A stretch of DNA of 16,704 nt, from positions 1-16,704 of the forward strand of contig JABJCF010000506.1 of the NCBI GenBank assembly GCA_018665625.1, written 5' to 3'. The DNA comes from Nitrospina sp. GTDB taxonomy: Bacteria > Nitrospinota > Nitrospinia > Nitrospinales > VA-1. Below the pieces are notes generated by a model that was given only the letters and a program-made list of their open reading frames with translations, had not been told where the DNA came from and searched no databases. The stretch's first letter is position 1. Each line of letters begins with the position of its first letter. The position numbers were made by a program, and so were the translations under genes. Of the stretch, positions 8,318 through 14,953 are shown one piece after another.

Positions 8318-8686
8318 ATGTATGATGTAACTGTTAAAACCGGATTCGCTGCCGCCCATCAATTACGTTTGTATGATGGGAAATATGAAAATCTGCATGG
8401 GCATAATTGGACGGCACAAGTGACTGTTGAAGCGGACGAACTCGACCCGATAGGAGTCGGTATAGATTTTGTGAAGCTAAAAGAAATGGTTGAGAAAATT
8501 TTGAGCCAGTTGGATTACCATAATATTAATGACGTTCCCCCCTTTGATGAAAAAAACCCCTCCGCAGAAAATATTGCTCGCTGGTTGTTCCTGGAACTAA
8601 AGAGCCAGATCAACACCAACTCTACTCGAATGAAAAGAGTAGAAATTTGTGAAATGGAGGGTTGCGGCGCCAGCTATTTTGAGTAG
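8318..8686 (+). CDS. 6-pyruvoyl-tetrahydropterin synthase / QueD family protein with PTPS-III-like active site
   Basis: A 122-residue member of the tunnelling-fold PTPS/QueD family. Zinc ligands are intact: His14 in FAAAHQL, and His27 and His29 in LHGHNW. The catalytic Cys found four residues before HGH in QueD is Tyr23 here, and the next residue is Glu24 (Y-E-N-L-H-G-H). The Asp-His pair of the active site reads Asp66-Tyr67-His68. The Glu-x-x-His-Gly-His pattern without Cys is the one described for PTPS-III, which cleaves dihydroneopterin to 6-hydroxymethyl-dihydropterin in folate synthesis in place of FolB. An automatic QueD label (queuosine pathway) may therefore be wrong. A GAGG five bases before the ATG is a good ribosome site. 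It lies 24 bp after bioA and completes a thiamine-biotin-pterin gene run. Confidence 0.85.
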   Translation: MYDVTVKTGFAAAHQLRLYDGKYENLHGHNWTAQVTVEADELDPIGVGIDFVKLKEMVEKILSQLDYHNINDVPPFDEKNPSAENIARWLFLELKSQINTNSTRMKRVEICEMEGCGASYFE

Positions 8687-8924
8687 TTTCCCCCCGAGTG
8701 AACCCATCTGCTTTCCTGCTTTTGCTTTTTTAAGCTAGTTGCTGCCTATAAAGGCTATAAAATGATATTTTCGGCTTGTAATTGTTTATCTATCTGAAAA
8801 ATAAGGCATTATATTATCGTTGACTGCGGCGAATTGTATTTTTTTTATAATTCTATAAACCATTTAACAATATATAGTTACAAGATTTTCTCCATCGCTC
8901 GGGAATGGATTTTTGTAAAAAATG
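8687..8924. other. Gene-free AT-rich stretch after the pterin gene
   Basis: No reading frame with a credible start and ribosome site is visible on either strand, and I see no convincing intrinsic terminator. The best candidate is a 4-bp hairpin, GCCT-ataa-AGGC, near 8747-8758, with no T-tract. The right half becomes very AT-rich (T-run around 8840) and leads into the promoter at 8925. I see nothing else here. Confidence 0.5.
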
Positions 8925-8953
8925 TTGACAGAAGCTATTGATTTTTATATAGT
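8925..8953 (+). promoter_or_regulatory. Near-consensus sigma-70-type promoter for the leader RNA and small protein
   Basis: A perfect -35 hexamer TTGACA (8925-8930), an exact 17-bp AT-rich spacer and TATAGT (8948-8953, five of six to consensus). Transcription should start near 8960. It is the strongest housekeeping promoter I can see in the window, and it serves only a 77-residue protein, which suggests a highly expressed short RNA. Confidence 0.75.
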
Positions 8954-8981
8954 TATTCTATTCAAGATACCAAATAAAGTT

Positions 8982-9096
8982 AACGGCCCTGTTACCAGGG
9001 GCTGAGCCGTGATTTTTCCCTTATTTTGGGAAAAATCCGGGGATTTCAACGGCCCTTTTGGGGGAGCCATAATTTGCAGAGGCAAAGGCTTTTGCG
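8982..9096 (+). ncRNA. Candidate structured leader RNA with duplicated hairpin unit (unknown class)
   Basis: It lies between the start point predicted near 8960 and the ribosome site at 9100. Unit A has AACGGCCCT at 8982-8990; ACGGC 8983-8987 can pair with GCCGT 9006-9010, and CCCT 8987-8990 alternatively with AGGG 8997-9000. A central hairpin follows, with a 10-bp perfect stem GATTTTTCCC/GGGAAAAATC (9011-9020 with 9028-9037, loop ttatttt). Unit B repeats AACGGCCCT exactly at 9048-9056, followed by GGGGGAGCC, parallel to GGGGCTGAGCC of unit A. A last small hairpin GCAAA-ggct-TTTGC (9083-9095) ends just before the Shine-Dalgarno. I recognise no known riboswitch family. It could be a cis-regulatory leader or a stable RNA. 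Confidence 0.5.
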
Positions 9097-9111
9097 ATGA
9101 GGAGAAATGGG

Positions 9112-9345
9112 ATGATGAAAGATCCGGTAGCCGATTTCTGGGGAAATATTGAATGTGCTTTAGATGAAAGTTCATTCAAGTACATTATTGATGAGCTGAT
9201 TGGCAAGGTCAGAGCACAATTGGATGATTCTTCGATGACCGCACAAGCGATTGACAAGCGTGAGAGCTGTACTGAGATTGCTGCAGTAGCTCAAAAAGAC
9301 GGTTTAGAAGATTTCGCCTTAGCTTTACGCTTTGCCAACGATTAA
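9112..9345 (+). CDS. Small hypothetical protein (77 residues)
   Basis: I do not recognise this protein. It starts MMKDPVADFWGNIECALDE and continues with an amphipathic, probably helical sequence ending FALALRFAND. It is acidic, with two Cys, one Trp, no signal peptide and no membrane segment, so it is probably cytoplasmic. I choose ATG 9112 (or 9115) rather than the longer frame from 9097, because AGGAGA at 9100-9105 sits 6 bases before 9112 and would be inside the longer version. It is the only gene of a self-contained unit with its own promoter, structured leader and terminator. A small regulatory or stress-type protein is possible, but nothing in the sequence shows a function. Confidence 0.65.
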   Translation: MMKDPVADFWGNIECALDESSFKYIIDELIGKVRAQLDDSSMTAQAIDKRESCTEIAAVAQKDGLEDFALALRFAND

Positions 9346-9401
9346 ACCAATTTGGGCGAGGTAGTATTTCGCTTTACACTTTTTTGGCCCACTACTTATA
9401 G

Positions 9402-9434
9402 AAAGGCCCGTATCTAATCAATATGGGCCTTTTT
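9402..9434 (+). terminator. Strong intrinsic terminator of the small-protein unit
   Basis: AAAGGCCC at 9402-9409 pairs with GGGCCTTT at 9425-9432. The stem extends through a G-T pair and TAT/ATA to 12 bp around the loop ctaatca. It runs directly into TTTTT (9430-9434). It separates the small-protein unit from the antiporter gene. Confidence 0.85.
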
Positions 9435-9441
9435 CATATCT

Positions 9442-9472
9442 TTGTTATTCTTTTCTATTCCGCCGGTATAAT
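9442..9472 (+). promoter_or_regulatory. Promoter of the Kef-type antiporter gene
   Basis: A perfect TATAAT (9467-9472) lies about 48 bp before the start codon. The best -35 is TTGTTA (9442-9447) at a long 19-bp spacing, so the -35 is weak. It stands directly after the terminator of the previous unit, which supports a new transcription start here. Confidence 0.5.
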
Positions 9473-9520
9473 ACTCTTTGTAGTTTTAGCTAACTCTTAC
9501 TTCATATCTTAAGGTCTATT

Positions 9521-11488
9521 ATGGTCAGCTTGATTGAAGACCTGGCAATTTTACTTCTCGTTTCCCTGCCAATAAATCTGTTATTTCATAAAATCAAATT
9601 GCCCTCTGTGATGGGTTATCTAATTGCCGGGGTATTGATTGGGCCCTATGGCTGGCAATTGATTGGAGATGTGGGTTCCGTTAAGCACCTCGCTGAAATT
9701 GGAGTGATTTTACTTTTATTTGTTATTGGTCTGGAGTTTTCCCTCACGCGGCTTTTGAAGGATCTGGTTTCCATTTTAGGGGTGGGTGGACTGCAATTGA
9801 GCTTAACCGCTGGTGTGGTTGGGGGGATCTTTCATTTATACGGATTCGCACAAAACCAGAGCATTGCTTTTGGGTTGGTTGTTGCATTAAGTAGCACTGC
9901 CATTGTCTTAAAAATGATTACGGACTTCGCAGAGATAGATACCCTGCATGGAAAACTTTGCATTGGCACCCTTTTGTTTCAGGATCTTTGTGTGGTTCCT
10001 ATAATGCTTCTTATGCCTCTTTTAGCTCAGGCTGGGGCGACCTCATCACTGGACTTTGCCCTGGCGATGTTCGAATCCCTTGCTGCCGTGGTGGCCATAT
10101 TTTATCTATCCAAATTAATTGTACCGCGGATGTTGGCGTGGATTGCGCACATAGGCAACAAAGAGCATCTGACCCTATCTGTAATTTTCATAATCCTGAT
10201 TACCGGCTGGGTTTCGCACAAGATGGGGTTGACTTTGGCCATGGGTGCTTTAATAGCGGGAATGATTATTTCAGATTCTGAATATAATCATCAGATCATT
10301 CTCGATATCCTTCCGCTCCGTGATTATTTCAGCAGCATATTTTTTATCTCTGTAGGAATGCTTTTGCAGGTTCAGATATTATTTGACGAGATTTTGTTTT
10401 TTGTAGGACTTGCAGTTGCCGCTGTACTTTTGAAAATGTTTTTGGCATTTCTTTCATGTGTTTTAGTAGGAACTCCTCTTCGAATTTCTTTGACCGTTGG
10501 AATTAGATTGGCGCAAATTGGAGAGTTTTCTCTTATTCTTGCTGCAATCGGTATGGAAAAGGGGCTTTTTGATAATGATCAATATCAGTATTTATTAATA
10601 GTCTCCATACTTTCTATGCTGATTGCTCCAGTACTTATCCAATTTTCTTCCAAGTTTTCTATCTGGGTTTTTTCAAGAATGAAAGCAGAGGAGAGTGAGG
10701 TGAAGGAAGAGGAACCTTTTTCGGAGCATGTTATTATTGCAGGCTATGGTCTCGGCGGAAGGACTTTGACCAAGGTCCTTAAAGAAGCGCAAATCCCTTT
10801 CATTATCCTCGAACTAAGTGGAGAAAAAGTGAAACGGGCTTTGACCGAAGGCCTGGCCATACACTATGGCGATTGTACTCAAGAAGAGACCCTTTTAAGG
10901 GCAGGAGTAAAACAGGCGCGAATGATTGTTTACGCAATTAGCGATCAAGTGAGTACTGAAAGAGCTGTTCGTTTAACGCGTAAGCTGAACCCGAAAATAA
11001 AAATCATGGTCAGAACGCGGTTAACATCTCAGGTGGAAGAATTGAAGGCAGCGGGAGCGGATGAGGTTATCCCTGAGGAATTTGAAACTTCCATTGAAAT
11101 TTTTTGTAGAGTTTTAAGAGATTATCGAATTCCAAACAATGTTATTGAGCAACAGGTGGAATTAATTCGTCTGGAAGGTTACAGTATGTTCCGGGGATTA
11201 TCTCTAAATACAGAAAGTTTGAAAAAGTTTTCAACTTACCTTACCGCAACTTTGACGGAGTCTTTCCTTATATTAGAAAACTCATGGGCGTGTGATAAAA
11301 CTTTAGGCGAGATTAATGTTAACACAGGAGTTATAATAATTGCTGTGGTGAGGAACAATGAGCCGCATCCCAATCCTGAGTCTGAATTTTTAATACTGTC
11401 CGGCGATATTCTAATTTTGTTTGGCAGTCATATGCAATTGGATAAAGCCATCCAAAACCTTCAAGAAGGCCCAAAAAACCTGCCTTAA
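9521..11488 (+). CDS. KefB/KefC-type monovalent cation:proton antiporter (CPA2) with RCK domains
   Basis: A 655-residue inner-membrane protein. Residues ~1-385 are a multi-helix CPA2 exchanger domain with typical family stretches: LPSVMGYLIAGVLIGPYG, LLLFVIGLEFSLTRL, ALSSTAIVLK, and SEYNHQIILDILPLRDYFSSIFFISVGMLL. Residues ~400-520 form a cytoplasmic RCK-N/TrkA-N domain (IIAGYGLGGRTL, then the Asp of HYGDCTQEETL). Residues ~545-650 are a TrkA-C-like domain. Together these suggest potassium or sodium efflux in exchange for protons, gated by a nucleotide. I see no partner oxidoreductase (kefF/G) gene beside it, so glutathione-type gating is not supported. The ATG at 9521 has AAGG about 7 bases upstream. 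The nucleotidyltransferase gene follows after 21 bp and may be co-transcribed. Confidence 0.9.
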   Translation: MVSLIEDLAILLLVSLPINLLFHKIKLPSVMGYLIAGVLIGPYGWQLIGDVGSVKHLAEIGVILLLFVIGLEFSLTRLLKDLVSILGVGGLQLSLTAGVVGGIFHLYGFAQNQSIAFGLVVALSSTAIVLKMITDFAEIDTLHGKLCIGTLLFQDLCVVPIMLLMPLLAQAGATSSLDFALAMFESLAAVVAIFYLSKLIVPRMLAWIAHIGNKEHLTLSVIFIILITGWVSHKMGLTLAMGALIAGMIISDSEYNHQIILDILPLRDYFSSIFFISVGMLLQVQILFDEILFFVGLAVAAVLLKMFLAFLSCVLVGTPLRISLTVGIRLAQIGEFSLILAAIGMEKGLFDNDQYQYLLIVSILSMLIAPVLIQFSSKFSIWVFSRMKAEESEVKEEEPFSEHVIIAGYGLGGRTLTKVLKEAQIPFIILELSGEKVKRALTEGLAIHYGDCTQEETLLRAGVKQARMIVYAISDQVSTERAVRLTRKLNPKIKIMVRTRLTSQVEELKAAGADEVIPEEFETSIEIFCRVLRDYRIPNNVIEQQVELIRLEGYSMFRGLSLNTESLKKFSTYLTATLTESFLILENSWACDKTLGEINVNTGVIIIAVVRNNEPHPNPESEFLILSGDILILFGSHMQLDKAIQNLQEGPKNLP

Positions 11489-11509
11489 CCGGAAGTGTTT
11501 TCCTAATTT

Positions 11510-12247
11510 ATGAAAAAAAATATAACACAGGCTGTGATTCTTGCCGCAGGGATGGGTGTGCGCTTGAAAGAGTTGAACAGAGGGATTCCAAAGGGGTTTA
11601 TTTTATTAGATGATAAACCTATTATTGAGCATTCTATTGATGCTCTTTTGGCCTGTGGCATCCAAGATATTATTATAGTGACTGGTTTTATGGATCAGTA
11701 TTATGAGAACCTTAGCGACCGATATCCACAAATACAAACCGTTCGAAACGAGAAGTACTCTGAAACCGGAACGATGTATTCCTTGTGGTGCGCTCGCCAT
11801 CTTTTAAACACCGATTTCATTTTATTGGAATCTGATCTTGTATTTGAATCTAAAGCAATCAGTGAAATACTAGATTTTGCTTTTAATGATTCTATTTTGT
11901 TGTCTGGAAAGACAGAAGCCGGAGATGAAGTTTATGTAGGGGGGGATGGCGATAGGGTGAAACAAATATCCAAAGACAAAAAGACAGTCCAGTCAATTTT
12001 TGGAGAATTTATTGGGATATCAAAATTAAGCTATGTTCTCTACCAGGATATGATTTTAATCGCTGAAAAAAATTTCGATTCAAATCCCAACTTCAGTTAT
12101 GACATGGATTGTTTTGTGGCCGTTGCGGAAAACAAACCTTTAAAGTTTTTGAAGATAGAAAATCTGTTATGGGCGGAAATTGATGATGTGTCCCAAATGA
12201 AAAGGGCGCAAAATGTATGGCAACAAATAAAAGTGCAGAAAGCTTGA
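11510..12247 (+). CDS. Sugar-nucleotide/phosphocholine cytidylyltransferase-like nucleotidyltransferase
   Basis: A 245-residue single-domain GT-A-like nucleotidyltransferase. The N-terminal signature is AVILAAGMGVRLKELNRGIPKGF (nucleotide-binding Gly-rich loop, Arg and the PK lysine). It continues with KPIIEHSIDALLACGIQDIIIVTGF, the Asp of ILLESDLVF and a late EIDD that probably completes the metal site. YSETGTMYSLWCAR and IFGEFIGISKLS resemble LicC/PntC-type enzymes, which make CDP-activated phosphocholine or aminoethylphosphonate for surface decoration. A nucleoside-diphosphate-sugar pyrophosphorylase is the alternative. No kinase, transporter or transferase partner is adjacent. It probably shares a transcript with the antiporter, although a functional link is not obvious. 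The downstream neighbour is convergent, 24 bp away. Confidence 0.75.
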   Translation: MKKNITQAVILAAGMGVRLKELNRGIPKGFILLDDKPIIEHSIDALLACGIQDIIIVTGFMDQYYENLSDRYPQIQTVRNEKYSETGTMYSLWCARHLLNTDFILLESDLVFESKAISEILDFAFNDSILLSGKTEAGDEVYVGGDGDRVKQISKDKKTVQSIFGEFIGISKLSYVLYQDMILIAEKNFDSNPNFSYDMDCFVAVAENKPLKFLKIENLLWAEIDDVSQMKRAQNVWQQIKVQKA

Positions 12248-12271
12248 TTCCTAATGAGCGGCTAAGAATAC

Positions 12272-12931
12272 TTATTCAAATTCGTATTCAGTTTTGGATG
12301 TCCATACAATTCGAATTGAATCGGGAAGCTGTGTTTCTTTATTGATAAAAGCTGTTTCTACCTGATCAGATGTCAGATTTTGTGCTGATTTGAGGTTGGC
12401 TCCAGAAAGGTCTGCATGGTTAAGGTAAGTGTTGTTTAAGTTGGCTCCTGAGAAATCACATCCTACAAGGTCAGCGGCAATAAGTTCTGAGTTGGTTAAA
12501 TCAGCTCTTGCCAAATTTCCATTTGCAAGAAAAACCCCGGTTAAATTTACTTCGCTTAGGTTGGCATCTTGGAGGCAGGCATGGGTTAAATTTGCCCCTT
12601 CAATATTGGATTCTTTAAGATTCGCATGGCTAAAATTTGTGGCACTTAAATTTGCCTCAACCAGATTTGCCTGGGTTAAAATGGCATTAGAAAAATCTGC
12701 TTCTTTTGCCCTGCAGCGATATAAAACGGTTCGGTGAAGCTTTGCATTTTTCAGTGTTGCGCCACTTAAATCGGCTCCACAAAGGTCTGCTTCAGATAAA
12801 TCAGATTCATCCAGGCATGCCTCAATCAATATGCCCTCACTGAGGTCGGCTTCCTGTAGTTGAGAGTTTTTAAGATCTGCGCTTTGAAGGCACTTTTTTG
12901 AATCTTCGGCTTTTTGTTTGTCGAAACCCAT
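12272..12931 (-). CDS. Pentapeptide-repeat protein
   Basis: 219 residues, most of which (~15-190) are consecutive pentapeptides of the A(D/N)LXX type, such as ADLSEADLCGADLSGA and ADLTNSELIAADLVG. They should form a right-handed quadrilateral beta-helix. A short C-terminal segment (NLTSDQVETAFINKETQLP) resembles the cap found at the end of many such proteins. It has no signal peptide or membrane segment. Some family members mimic DNA and protect gyrase, but most have no known function and nothing here favours that role. It is monocistronic, with convergent and divergent neighbours. The ATG at 12931 has a poor ribosome site (AGG about 12 bases upstream). Confidence 0.9.
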   Translation of the reverse strand: MGFDKQKAEDSKKCLQSADLKNSQLQEADLSEGILIEACLDESDLSEADLCGADLSGATLKNAKLHRTVLYRCRAKEADFSNAILTQANLVEANLSATNFSHANLKESNIEGANLTHACLQDANLSEVNLTGVFLANGNLARADLTNSELIAADLVGCDFSGANLNNTYLNHADLSGANLKSAQNLTSDQVETAFINKETQLPDSIRIVWTSKTEYEFE

Positions 12932-13068
12932 AAAATATGAATACCTGACTTTTAAGGAATAACAGGCTAAATCCAGTTTACCATTTCGTCAATAGACAGT
13001 TTAAAGATATTTAAGTGTATCCCTGCTTGAGACCGTGATAGGCTTTGGCAAAAAAATTTGAGGAATCA

Positions 13069-13587
13069 ATGAAAACATTTTATATGAAGAAAAGTTTGAT
13101 CGGTGTAATCCTGGTTTTTAGTCTGATTGTGACAACCGTAAGTCCTGCAGTTTCTGAAACAGATAAAGAAAAAGATATCAAAAAACTTTTAGAGGTGTCG
13201 GGCATATTGAGTCAGTTGAGCTATATGCAGGACACATTATTGAATTCGATATCAATGATGATCTCAGGTACTTTTCCTGAAGTTCCCGATGAGTTTTGGA
13301 AAGAGTTTAATCAATTGATTGGTGAAAGTGAGATGGATGATCTGGTCCAGCGCATTCTTCCGGTATATGAGAAGCATATGTCTCACGAAACGGTAAAAAA
13401 GCTTATTGAAATGTTTGAGACGCCTTTTTGGCAGGAATGGAAAGAGAAGATGCCGCAAATCAGCCGCGAGGCTGGGATCATTGGTAGCGAATGGGGTAAG
13501 GATATTTCTCAATCGGAGGCATTTAATAAAAAACTGGAAGCACTCGTAACAAAATACGATTTGGAAAAATTAAACCAGAAAAAATAA
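13069..13587 (+). CDS. Exported DUF2059-like protein
   Basis: 172 residues from ATG 13069, which has GAGGA four bases upstream; the longer frame from a TTG at 13045 is less likely. It starts with a signal peptide: Lys residues, the hydrophobic stretch SLIGVILVFSLIVTTV and a probable cleavage near SPAVSE. The mature part has the DUF2059 pattern: a helical region with a variable start, then ILPVYEKHMSHETVKKLIEMFETPFWQEWKEKMPQI, followed by a Trp-containing helix (SEWGKDISQS). It is therefore periplasmic. The molecular function of this family is unknown. It stands alone, divergent from the pentapeptide gene and convergent with the cytochrome operon. Confidence 0.75.
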   Translation: MKTFYMKKSLIGVILVFSLIVTTVSPAVSETDKEKDIKKLLEVSGILSQLSYMQDTLLNSISMMISGTFPEVPDEFWKEFNQLIGESEMDDLVQRILPVYEKHMSHETVKKLIEMFETPFWQEWKEKMPQISREAGIIGSEWGKDISQSEAFNKKLEALVTKYDLEKLNQKK

Positions 13588-13617
13588 AAAACGGAGGCAG
13601 ACTTATGTCTACCTCCG
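13580..13617 (-). terminator. Intrinsic terminator of the cupredoxin-cytochrome operon
   Basis: CGGAGG-C-AGAC (13592-13602), loop TTAT, GTCT-A-CCTCCG (13607-13617). On the minus strand the stem is 11 bp with a U-G wobble, where the plus strand has a C-A mismatch. On the minus strand it is followed by TTTTTTATTTTT (complement of 13580-13591), an excellent U-tract. On the plus strand it is followed only by CTCTTT, so it is a weak terminator for the convergent gene. The minus-strand U-tract overlaps the last codons and stop of that gene. Confidence 0.8.
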
Positions 13618-13661
13618 CTCTTTAGAAATATACTTTAAAACGCTAATGCCCTTTATGTGGG

Positions 13662-14090
13662 CTAGTGGACCCAACTTTCTCGGACGTATTTAACGACATC
13701 CCAGATTTCCTTATCTTTTAAGGTCTTTCCGTGTGCAGCCATTCCTGTTCCTGCTGACCCGTTTTTAATTACCCAGAACATTTGACCCGCTGAAACATTT
13801 TTCATAGTTTCAGAACAGGTAAAGTTGCGAGGATTGGGTTTCAGCGCTTTTCCAAGTTTGCCCATGCCATCTCCCTTATCACCATGACACATTTTACAGG
13901 CCAGAGGTTTTGCGCTTTTGTTATAAAGCTTTTTCCCGTTCGCTAAGTTAGCCTTGGCGGTCATGTCCTTCGAAGCGATGTTAGCAGGAGCGGCCTTGGT
14001 TTTCCTGGGCTGCGGACAGGCTGCCCAGGATGACGCTGCGAAGGCTAGAGAGATGATTGTTGTTGTTAGTATGATTCCATAACGTTTCAT
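13662..14090 (-). CDS. Periplasmic monohaem cytochrome c
   Basis: 142 residues with a signal peptide (MKRYG, hydrophobic core, cleavage near SSWAA). A single haem c site, CKMCH (residues 65-69), has the Cys pair for covalent attachment and the proximal His69. The likely distal ligand is Met117 in GTGMAAHG. Together these mark a class I c-type cytochrome. LYNKSAKPLACKMCHGDKGDGMG and the C-terminal DKEIWDVVKYVRES are standard family segments. It probably shuttles electrons in the periplasm. It follows the cupredoxin gene by about 26 bp and ends at the terminator around 13600. GAGGAGA about 7 bases before the ATG is a strong ribosome site, so it is probably well expressed. Its redox partners are not identifiable here. 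Confidence 0.9.
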   Translation of the reverse strand: MKRYGIILTTTIISLAFAASSWAACPQPRKTKAAPANIASKDMTAKANLANGKKLYNKSAKPLACKMCHGDKGDGMGKLGKALKPNPRNFTCSETMKNVSAGQMFWVIKNGSAGTGMAAHGKTLKDKEIWDVVKYVRESWVH

Positions 14091-14116
14091 GATGATTCTC
14101 CTCTTTAAAAGTCTAG

Positions 14117-14923
14117 TTATTTAATAGCCAATTCGAAAGTTGAGTTTGCTTTTCCACCATCCTCAACCGTAATTTCCTGGGTTACTTGTCCTACATAGGG
14201 GTGCCATGCAGTGACTTTATATTTTCCGGCAGGCACATTTTGAATGGTGAAAGTCCCATCTTCCTTGCTGATGCTGTAATAAGGATTCCAAACGATTCTT
14301 GCATCTGCTTCCATATAGTTGTGTTGATCGCATTGCAGGAAGAAGTGTGAATCTTTTTTGGGTTTGAGTCTTTTTAAAGACTTGGTTACATCTGCAACAG
14401 AACCTTTAGAAGGCAATGGTTTGTTGAATAAGGTTTTCCTGTTGGCTCCTTTTACAGAATAGCCATGAGGATTGTGCAGAATATCATCGTCCAGATTTGT
14501 AACCGAGACCAATTTATCCTTTACTCCTTTTGGAGTTTTACGAATTACAGTAATTTTTGGGAAAATGTCGCATTGGTTGAAGTCGAAGTTTATTGTTTCG
14601 GTTGCCCAGGCTTTTCCTTTACTGATGTTCTCTATCAGGATCACCGCATTTTGCAGTTTTCCATCTTTAACCTGAACTTTTTGTCTAGGTCGAATTCCAC
14701 CCTCTTTTGTGTCAGGATGAGTGGCACAAAATTCTGCATTTTTCCCTTTATTTAAATCTTCCATGATAGGAGGAGGTAACTCTCCTTTGAACATAACACT
14801 TCCAGAAATGCTTGCTCCGTTTGTGACTTGCATCTCCTCATACTTGGCTTTTTTAGCAAATGCAGTTGTGGTTACTGTCAAGGCAATTACACTGGTTAGG
14901 ACTGCTAATTTTAGATGTTTCAT
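14117..14923 (-). CDS. Exported cupredoxin-like protein with carboxypeptidase-regulatory-like domain
   Basis: 268 residues with a signal peptide (cleavage near AFA-KK). Residues ~30-205 carry a possible blue-copper site: His150 or His153 in LHNPHGY, then Cys198-x2-His201-x2-Met204 (QCDQHNYM), the Cys-His-Met spacing of amicyanin. A beta-sandwich of the carboxypeptidase-regulatory-like type follows at ~205-265 (YYSISKEDGTFTIQNVPAGKYKVTAWHP). This domain order is common in bacterial plastocyanin-like proteins. It is a likely periplasmic electron carrier, and the cytochrome c encoded next could be its partner. The start has AGGGGA about 6 bases upstream. Transcription probably comes from the sigma-54 promoter at 15081-15097. 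Copper binding is inferred from motif spacing only. Confidence 0.75.
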   Translation of the reverse strand: MKHLKLAVLTSVIALTVTTTAFAKKAKYEEMQVTNGASISGSVMFKGELPPPIMEDLNKGKNAEFCATHPDTKEGGIRPRQKVQVKDGKLQNAVILIENISKGKAWATETINFDFNQCDIFPKITVIRKTPKGVKDKLVSVTNLDDDILHNPHGYSVKGANRKTLFNKPLPSKGSVADVTKSLKRLKPKKDSHFFLQCDQHNYMEADARIVWNPYYSISKEDGTFTIQNVPAGKYKVTAWHPYVGQVTQEITVEDGGKANSTFELAIK

Positions 14924-14953
14924 GATCTTCCCCTTTTTTTAAGGTTTGAACGA

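Noticed and set aside
8982..9096. Cyclic-di-GMP (GEMM), TPP or cobalamin riboswitch
   Set aside because: The conserved cores of these classes are not present in the right order; GCAAAGGC alone is not sufficient.
9097..9345. Longer start (ATG 9097) for the small protein
   Set aside because: The Shine-Dalgarno AGGAGA at 9100-9105 would lie inside the coding sequence, and it is ideally spaced for ATG 9112.
12307..12318. 12-bp palindrome CAATTCGAATTG as an operator
   Set aside because: It is inside the pentapeptide-repeat coding sequence near its 3' end, with no promoter nearby; chance is sufficient.
13046..13063. TGGCA...TTG as a second sigma-54 promoter
   Set aside because: The -12 element reads TG instead of GC after the 10-bp spacer, and it lies on top of the ribosome site.
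13045..13587. TTG 13045 as start of the DUF2059-like protein
   Set aside because: ATG 13069 has GAGGA just upstream and yields a cleaner signal peptide.
13662..14090. Cys25 of the cytochrome as a lipoprotein attachment site
   Set aside because: The residues before it are S-W-A-A, with Trp at the position where a lipobox needs Leu or a similar residue, so ordinary signal peptidase cleavage is more likely.
14465..14942. Three plus-strand ORFs opposite the cupredoxin gene
   Set aside because: They are antisense shadows without ribosome sites or family resemblance.
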